Assembly: GCA_965657085.1 (NCBI GenBank)
Contig: CBFHND010000007.1
Location: 70,602-134,601 of the forward strand
Direction: 5' to 3'
Source: CBFHND01 sp965657085
Lineage (GTDB): Bacteria; Pseudomonadota; Alphaproteobacteria; Rhodobacterales; Rhodobacteraceae
Length of the DNA stretch: 64,000 bases
The notes under the pieces were generated by a model. It was not told the DNA's origin and ran no database searches. It saw only the letters and a list, made by a program, of their open reading frames with translations. Position 1 is the stretch's first letter, and every line of letters starts with the position of its first letter. Both the position numbers and the translations under genes were made by a program. This document shows, piece after piece, positions 59,516 through 64,000 of this stretch.

Positions 59516-59869
59516 ATGACGACGTTTTTGCCGAAAGAAGTGCAAGCTGGCTTGGACAGTGCGCGCCTTGCGAGCCTGCACAAGGCCTCGCGGTTGCGGA
59601 TCGATCTCGACGGTGTGACCTATCCGGTTCTGCGCATGTGGAAGACCGGGTTTTCGATGGATGCAGAAACCGCGCCACAGGTGCGTGGCTTTGTCGATCT
59701 CTATGATGGGGCACTGCACCTGTTCCAATGCCTGATTGTAGCCTCTGACGAGGACGCTGGCGAAATGCGCTATGAATTCAAGCGTGCGACAGCCGTGGCC
59801 GGTGGCCCCGCACTTGATTTCGAACGCGCAACGGATGCGCCCGTGGCATTGATCGCCGACGCGCGCTAA
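59516..59869 (+). CDS. Conserved hypothetical protein, possibly PilZ-like
   Basis: 117 residues, soluble. The middle part RLRIDLDGVTYPVLRMWKTGFSMDAETAPQVRGFVDLYDGALHLFQCLIVASDED is a beta-rich stretch that reminds of a small PilZ-like barrel, but the RxxxR and D/NxSxxG c-di-GMP motifs are not clear. It has GGATAGGATG upstream. The function is unknown. Confidence 0.55.
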   Translation: MTTFLPKEVQAGLDSARLASLHKASRLRIDLDGVTYPVLRMWKTGFSMDAETAPQVRGFVDLYDGALHLFQCLIVASDEDAGEMRYEFKRATAVAGGPALDFERATDAPVALIADAR

Positions 59870-59878
59870 CCCGTCCTC

Positions 59879-60631
59879 TCACGCCCCCGCCATACCGCGC
59901 AGCAGGGACGCCGTTTCGGCGTCGGCGGGAAAGAACATCTCGATCTTCAGATCATCCAATGTCAGATCTTCGGGCGTGCCGAATTGCGCAATGGTCGATA
60001 TCAACGCCAGCCTCAGATCGCCCAGCCGGTAAACCGTCGGGATCACCGGCGCGGGCGTGGGGGTGTCGGGTTGTGGCTCTTGCGCCAGAAGGTCGGCGGC
60101 GTGGTCTAGGTCTGCACTGCCGCCCTGGGCCGCACTTTCCAACCGCAGGCGCCGTGCCGCATGACAGGCCACCTCGGGCCAGTTTTCGATGACCCCGCGC
60201 AAGGACCCATCGGTGATTTTCGCGAGCAGGCTGTCACCCGTCGCAATGCCCGCAGCGCCGAACAGTCGCGTGGCTGCGGCGTTCATCCGCTGCACCTGCC
60301 AAAGGCGATCCACGGCGAAAGCGGGGTAGGGCGCGTGCCCTGTCATCATGTGATCCAGTGCGGCGCGCACCGGGGCCATGTCTGCGCCGCTCCAATCCCG
60401 CCCCGGAAACCTTGCGGCGAACCCCGCTTGGGTCAGCAGGGCATTGCGCACCTCCAGCGGCAGGTTCAGCGCATCGCCCAGCCGCCCAACCATCTGCGGG
60501 CTCGGGCGCGCGCGTCCCGTTTCAAGAAATGATATGTGCCGCGAGGACACCTCCGCCTCGAGCGCGAGGTCCAACTGACTGAACCTGCGGGCCTTGCGCC
60601 ATTTGCGCAGCGTATCGGGAAACCCTGTCAT
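59879..60631 (-). CDS. XRE-family regulator with MmyB-like ligand domain
   Basis: 250 residues. The N-terminal helix-turn-helix (KWRKARRFSQLDLALEAEVSSRHISFLETGRARPSPQMVGRLGDALNLPLEVRNALLTQAGF) is the MmyB-type signature; the C-terminal PAS-like domain (PYPAFAVDRLWQVQRMNAAATRLFGA) binds a fatty-acid-like ligand in relatives. It is divergent from a membrane-protein gene, and a perfect palindrome lies between them. Confidence 0.87.
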   Translation of the reverse strand: MTGFPDTLRKWRKARRFSQLDLALEAEVSSRHISFLETGRARPSPQMVGRLGDALNLPLEVRNALLTQAGFAARFPGRDWSGADMAPVRAALDHMMTGHAPYPAFAVDRLWQVQRMNAAATRLFGAAGIATGDSLLAKITDGSLRGVIENWPEVACHAARRLRLESAAQGGSADLDHAADLLAQEPQPDTPTPAPVIPTVYRLGDLRLALISTIAQFGTPEDLTLDDLKIEMFFPADAETASLLRGMAGA

Positions 60632-60667
60632 GCGCCGATCATAGCCCGCATCTTGTGTGCACGTCAG

Positions 60668-60682
60668 TTACCTGCGAGGTAA
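60668..60682. promoter_or_regulatory. Perfect palindrome, probable operator of the XRE regulator
   Basis: TTACCT-GCG-AGGTAA is a perfect inverted repeat in the 113-base divergent gap between the XRE gene and the membrane-protein gene. Its location suits a shared operator that controls both directions. Confidence 0.68.
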
Positions 60683-60744
60683 TTGTTTCAGGCCCTGCGG
60701 TGCGCAAAAGCTGTCTCATCCGATTTGCATGAGAAGGCAGCGCA

Positions 60745-61164
60745 ATGACCCAGAGTTTTCACAAGTTCTACCTCAAGATCACCGCCATCGTGGTGGGCAG
60801 TTTCGGGCCCTTGTTCTTTCTGGCCACCATGCCCGCGCTTGATGAACCCATCCGCTGGTCACTGGATTTGCTGGATTGGCCGCTTGATGGCGTTCAGCAG
60901 TTCGAGGGGCCAACCATGCACTTCTTGTCCGCGCTCACCGGTGGGTTTCTGTTCGGCTGGGGCGTGATGATCTGGCTTTTGTCAGGCAAGGCCCATGATG
61001 CGGCCCCCGAGGCGGTACGCCGCGCGGTGATGGGGGGCCTTTTGGCGTGGTTCTGTCTGGACAGCGCCGGATCCATCGCTTCGGGGGCGTGGTCCAATGC
61101 GTTTTTCAACATCATCGTCTTGCTTGCGGCCATGGGGCCCCTGTGGCGGCCAGCGCGCGGCTGA
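60745..61164 (+). CDS. Four-helix membrane protein controlled with the XRE regulator
   Basis: 139 residues with about four hydrophobic segments (ITAIVVGSFGPLFFLATMPAL, MHFLSALTGGFLFGWGVMIWLLSG, AVMGGLLAWFCLDSAGSIASG and FFNIIVLLAAMGPLW). No domain is recognised. Divergence from an MmyB-type regulator is the only functional hint. It ends one base before the convergent patB gene. Confidence 0.65.
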   Translation: MTQSFHKFYLKITAIVVGSFGPLFFLATMPALDEPIRWSLDLLDWPLDGVQQFEGPTMHFLSALTGGFLFGWGVMIWLLSGKAHDAAPEAVRRAVMGGLLAWFCLDSAGSIASGAWSNAFFNIIVLLAAMGPLWRPARG

Positions 61165-62334
61165 TCATTGCAGGTCGGCAAAGGCCTTGGCCAACCGCTC
61201 CACAGCCTCCTGCACACGGGCGCGGGGCATTGCGATGTTGAACCGCAGGAAACTCTCGCCCCCCGTGCCGAATGTCGGGCCATGATTGACCGCGATACAA
61301 GCGTCCTGTTCGACCCGGCGCGTGAAATCCTCGCGGCTCATGCCGGTGCCATCAAAATCGACCCATGACAGATAGGTGGCCTCCATCGGCATGGACGCCA
61401 GTCCCGGAATGGCATTGACAGCCTCGTCAAACAGCCTGCGATTGCCATCGAGGTACGTAACCAGATCATCCACCCAGACCGCCCCTTCCGGCGAATAGGC
61501 CGCCGTCGCCATGAACAGCCCGAAAGAGTTGGGCGACAGGCCCAGGGCCATCATCCGCGCGCCGAACTTTGCGCGCAGCGCTTCGTCTTCGATGATCACA
61601 TTGCCGCTGTGGCTGCCCGCGATGTTGAACGTCTTGGTGGTGGCGGTCATCATCACCAACCGATCCGCGATCCCCTCGATGGCGGTCATCGGCGTGTGCG
61701 TGGCACCGGGAAACACCAGATCGTGGTGAATTTCATCCGACACAAGGATCAGGTCATGGCGCTTGGCGAAATCGGCCACGCCTTGCAGTTCTTCGTGGGT
61801 CCAGACACGGCCACCGGGATTGTGCGGGCTGCACAGGATGACCATTTTGGCGCTGCCGTCCATCTGGGCATCATAGGCGTCGAAGTCCATCTCGTAGCGC
61901 CCGGCAGTGTTGACCAGCTGGCATTCAATGACCTTGCGGTTGTTGGCTTTGATGACCTTGGCAAAGGCATGATAAACGGGCGTGAACAGAACAACGCCAT
62001 CGCCCGGCGCGGTAAAGGTATCGACACACATGGCCGTGCCGTTGACCAGCCCATGGGTGGTGAAAATGCCGCCCGCATCCACGTCCCAGCCGTGGCGCGT
62101 CTTCATCCACCAGCAAATCGCGTCCTTATAGGCGCTGTCATCCCCGAAATATCCCATGATCCCGTGATCGACCTGCTGTTGCACCGCATCCAGCACGCAT
62201 TGCGGCGGGCGGAAATCCATGTCTGCAACCCACATCGCCAGACCCTTGTCCGCAGGCACGCCATAGAGCTGCTCCATCATGTCCCATTTCACGCAGTGGC
62301 TGCCGCGGCGGTCGATGATCTGATCAAAGGTCAT
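61165..62334 (-). CDS. patB: MalY/PatB-family cystathionine beta-lyase
   Basis: 389 residues, PLP fold type I: DRRGSHCVKWDMM at the N-terminus, LAMWVADMDFRPPQCVLDAV, CSPHNPGGRVWTHEEL, LVSDEIHHDLVFPG and the PLP lysine in MTATTKTFNIAGSHSG. It is a C-S lyase that forms homocysteine, pyruvate and ammonia from cystathionine, or cleaves similar thioethers. It stands alone; its promoter is in the 88-base gap before def. Confidence 0.88.
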   Translation of the reverse strand: MTFDQIIDRRGSHCVKWDMMEQLYGVPADKGLAMWVADMDFRPPQCVLDAVQQQVDHGIMGYFGDDSAYKDAICWWMKTRHGWDVDAGGIFTTHGLVNGTAMCVDTFTAPGDGVVLFTPVYHAFAKVIKANNRKVIECQLVNTAGRYEMDFDAYDAQMDGSAKMVILCSPHNPGGRVWTHEELQGVADFAKRHDLILVSDEIHHDLVFPGATHTPMTAIEGIADRLVMMTATTKTFNIAGSHSGNVIIEDEALRAKFGARMMALGLSPNSFGLFMATAAYSPEGAVWVDDLVTYLDGNRRLFDEAVNAIPGLASMPMEATYLSWVDFDGTGMSREDFTRRVEQDACIAVNHGPTFGTGGESFLRFNIAMPRARVQEAVERLAKAFADLQ

Positions 62335-62422
62335 ATGTGGTCTCCATTGTGGTTGCGCGCCACGCTAACGCCACGCGCGTCAAGCGCAAGGGGGCGTTGC
62401 AGCGCGGGCCTGTCTGTCCTAC

Positions 62423-62956
62423 ATGAAGCGCATGAAACGCAATATCCTGCTGCATCCCGATCCACGGCTGAAAAAGCACTGTGCGCCCGTGAATGACCTC
62501 ACGGACGAATTACGTGCGTTGGCCGATGATATGCTTGAGACGATGTATGACGCGCCGGGCGTTGGCCTTGCGGCACCACAGGTGGGTGTGCTGGACCGTT
62601 TGATCGTGCTCGATTGCGTCAAGGCAGAGGACGAAGCGCCGCGGCCCCTGATCATGTTCAACCCCGAGATCGTGGCCGCATCCGATGATCTGAACGTCTA
62701 CGAGGAAGGCTGTCTGTCGATCCCCGAGCAATTCGCCGAAGTGACCCGCCCCGCGCAGGTGCAGGTGCGGTGGATGGACCGCGACGGCAACGAACAGAAC
62801 GAAGAGATGTCGGGCCTCTGGGCCACCTGCGTGCAGCACGAGATCGACCACCTCGATGGCAAGCTGTTCATTGATTATCTCAAACCGCTCAAGCGTCAGA
62901 TGATCACCCGCAAGATGACCAAGCTCAAGCGCGAGCTGGCGCGCGAAAAGGCCTGA
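62423..62956 (+). CDS. def: Peptide deformylase (copy 1, active)
   Basis: 177 residues with all three deformylase motifs: GVGLAAPQVG, EEGCLSIPE (metal Cys) and QHEIDHLDG (two metal His and the catalytic Glu). It removes the formyl group from new N-termini. Starts at ATG 62423 or ATG 62432 are both possible. It is the first of three tandem deformylase-like genes. Confidence 0.95.
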   Translation: MKRMKRNILLHPDPRLKKHCAPVNDLTDELRALADDMLETMYDAPGVGLAAPQVGVLDRLIVLDCVKAEDEAPRPLIMFNPEIVAASDDLNVYEEGCLSIPEQFAEVTRPAQVQVRWMDRDGNEQNEEMSGLWATCVQHEIDHLDGKLFIDYLKPLKRQMITRKMTKLKRELAREKA

Positions 62957-62962
62957 TGCCCG

Positions 62963-63466
62963 ATGGCCGTGCGCCCGATCGTCAAATGGCCTGAACCTGT
63001 GCTGTCGCAGCCCTGCGCGCTGGTGGGCGATCTGACCGATGATATCCACGTGCTGGCCGCCGACATGCTCGAGACGATGTATGACGCGCCGGGGCGGGGC
63101 CTTGCCGCCCCGCAGGTGGGCGTGTCCTTGCGCCTCTTCGTGATGGATGCCGGCTGGAAAGAGGGGGCGCCCGACCCGTTGGTCTGCATCAACCCGGTGG
63201 TGGAGCCCTTGGGCGACGCCATGGCGACACAGTCCGAGGGCTGCCTGTCGATCCCCGGTGTCAGTGCCGAAGTGACCCGGCCTGCCGCCGTGCACCTGAC
63301 GTGGATCGGCGTGGACGGGGCGCGACACGCGCGCGACCTCAATGGCTTTGCCGCCGCTTGTGCCCAGCATGAATATGACCACCTGGACGGGATTCTGACG
63401 CTTGACCGGATCGACCCGGACGCGCGGGCTGATCTGGAACGCACTTACGAAAGCCTTGCCAAATGA
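62963..63466 (+). CDS. Peptide deformylase (copy 2)
   Basis: 167 residues with intact motifs: GRGLAAPQVG (Val to Arg in motif 1), SEGCLSIPG and QHEYDHLDG. Metal ligands and catalytic Glu are present, so it is probably active; the motif-1 Arg lies close to the substrate and may change specificity. It follows copy 1 by 6 bases and overlaps copy 3 by 4 bases. Confidence 0.92.
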   Translation: MAVRPIVKWPEPVLSQPCALVGDLTDDIHVLAADMLETMYDAPGRGLAAPQVGVSLRLFVMDAGWKEGAPDPLVCINPVVEPLGDAMATQSEGCLSIPGVSAEVTRPAAVHLTWIGVDGARHARDLNGFAAACAQHEYDHLDGILTLDRIDPDARADLERTYESLAK

Positions 63467-63966
63467 CGCTTCGCCCCTTTGTCCCGTGGCCCAACGCCTG
63501 TCTGCGCACGCCCGCCGATCCGGTGGACGAGATCACGGACGAGGTGCGCGCCATTTGGGACGACATGGTCGAGACGATGGATGCAATGCCCGGCGTGGGT
63601 CTGGCCGCGCCGCAGATCGGTGTGATGCTGCAACTGGCTGTGGTTGATGCCTCCGACACACGCGATTGCCGGATCCTGCTGGCCAACCCGACGGTGCTGG
63701 CGTCCGGCCCGGAGATTGTGAAAGGGCAGGAGGCCAGCCCGAACCTGCCCGGCGTGTCCGCGATGATCGCGCGCCCCAAACAGGTGACCGTGCGGTTCAT
63801 GGGGGCGGATGGTGTGATCACCCGGCGCGACTTCGACGGAATGGAGGCGCGCAGCGTGCAACACCAGATCGACCATCTGGCCGGGCGAATGTATTTCGAC
63901 AACCTGGGCCGGGTGAAACGTGACATGCTGATCCGCAAGGCGCGCAAGACGCGCGCATATCTTTGA
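63463..63966 (+). CDS. Peptide deformylase-like protein (copy 3, catalytic residues lost)
   Basis: 167 residues. Motif 1 is intact (GVGLAAPQIG). Motif 2 reads KGQEASPNLPG in place of xEGCLSIPG, so the metal-binding Cys is missing. Motif 3 reads QHQIDHLAG: the catalytic Glu is Gln. The rest of the fold is preserved and the frame is uninterrupted, so it is an intact but probably inactive paralogue. It is coupled to copy 2 (ATGA). Confidence 0.88.
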   Translation: MTLRPFVPWPNACLRTPADPVDEITDEVRAIWDDMVETMDAMPGVGLAAPQIGVMLQLAVVDASDTRDCRILLANPTVLASGPEIVKGQEASPNLPGVSAMIARPKQVTVRFMGADGVITRRDFDGMEARSVQHQIDHLAGRMYFDNLGRVKRDMLIRKARKTRAYL

Positions 63967-63972
63967 GGGCAT

Positions 63973-63995
63973 GGCGGCGCAAGGCACCGCCTTAC
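63973..63995. repeat. Palindrome of the CCTTAC family after the deformylase genes
   Basis: GGCGGCGC..GGCACCGCCTTAC is a shortened copy of the dispersed palindrome, starting 6 bases after the third deformylase stop. Confidence 0.6.
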
Positions 63996-64000
63996 CCGCC

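Noticed and set aside
1..64000. CRISPR array, tRNA, rRNA, prophage or insertion sequence
   Set aside because: I found no regularly spaced direct repeats, no tRNA-like cloverleaf that I could support, and no transposase, integrase or phage structural gene in any frame.

Overview
The window looks like chromosomal DNA of a GC-rich alphaproteobacterium, most likely a Roseobacter-group member of the Rhodobacteraceae. The evidence is a MipZ-type ParA ATPase, an F0 ATP synthase operon (atpI-B-E-b'-b) standing apart from F1, a perfect CtrA-type box, roseobacter-style small proteins and many ATGA/GTGA/TGATG gene overlaps. I see no phage, transposase, CRISPR array, rRNA or tRNA.

Layout. (1) 1-12.2 kb, plus strand: aromatic catabolism. 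A feruloyl/cinnamoyl-CoA ligase and a CouO-like amidohydrolase precede a complete aerobic benzoyl-CoA (box) pathway: benzoate-CoA ligase, alpha/beta hydrolase, DUF309 protein, boxC, boxB, a 59-residue four-cysteine protein, boxA, thioesterase, boxR and a stand-alone 3-hydroxyacyl-CoA dehydrogenase C-terminal domain. Together they could carry phenylpropanoid side chains through benzoate to benzoyl-CoA ring cleavage. (2) 12.2-18.8 kb, mostly minus: a catabolic cluster of unknown substrate with a creatininase-family protein, a CodA-like amidohydrolase, a FAD oxidase, a Tat-exported ABC substrate-binding protein without permeases, and a divergent RidA. (3) 18.8-25.1 kb: homogentisate module (hmgA, fumarylacetoacetase, FAD monooxygenase, MBL-fold protein, three small proteins) with a divergent MarR regulator. 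(4) 25.1-28.3 kb: a rhodanese under a SqrR/BigR-type operator, mipZ, and a TPR-sulfotransferase. (5) 28.4-39.7 kb, minus: the ffh-rpsP-rimM-trmD-rplS-rpmE translation/secretion region, interrupted by three tandem sulfotransferase-like paralogues, GNAT acetyltransferases, a methyltransferase and a shortened polysaccharide deacetylase. (6) 39.7-44.7 kb: small metabolic and regulatory genes (hydrolase, two paralogous membrane proteins, azoreductase/LysR, EamA transporter, ArsR). (7) 44.8-47.6 kb: F0 ATP synthase operon with a strong terminator. (8) 47.6-64 kb: a frameshifted membrane hydrolase, FadR-type regulator, lipoproteins, HupE, smc, lytic transglycosylase, cobalamin genes, a CtrA-box/response-regulator locus, glutathionyl-hydroquinone reductase, an XRE regulator with a membrane gene, PatB, and three tandem peptide deformylases of which the third has lost its catalytic residues.

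Recurrent themes are dispersed GTAAGG..CCTTAC palindromes between genes, perfect inverted repeats that look like operators of the adjacent regulator, and several very small genes too short for routine gene calling. All functions are assigned by reading motifs; no database search was run.
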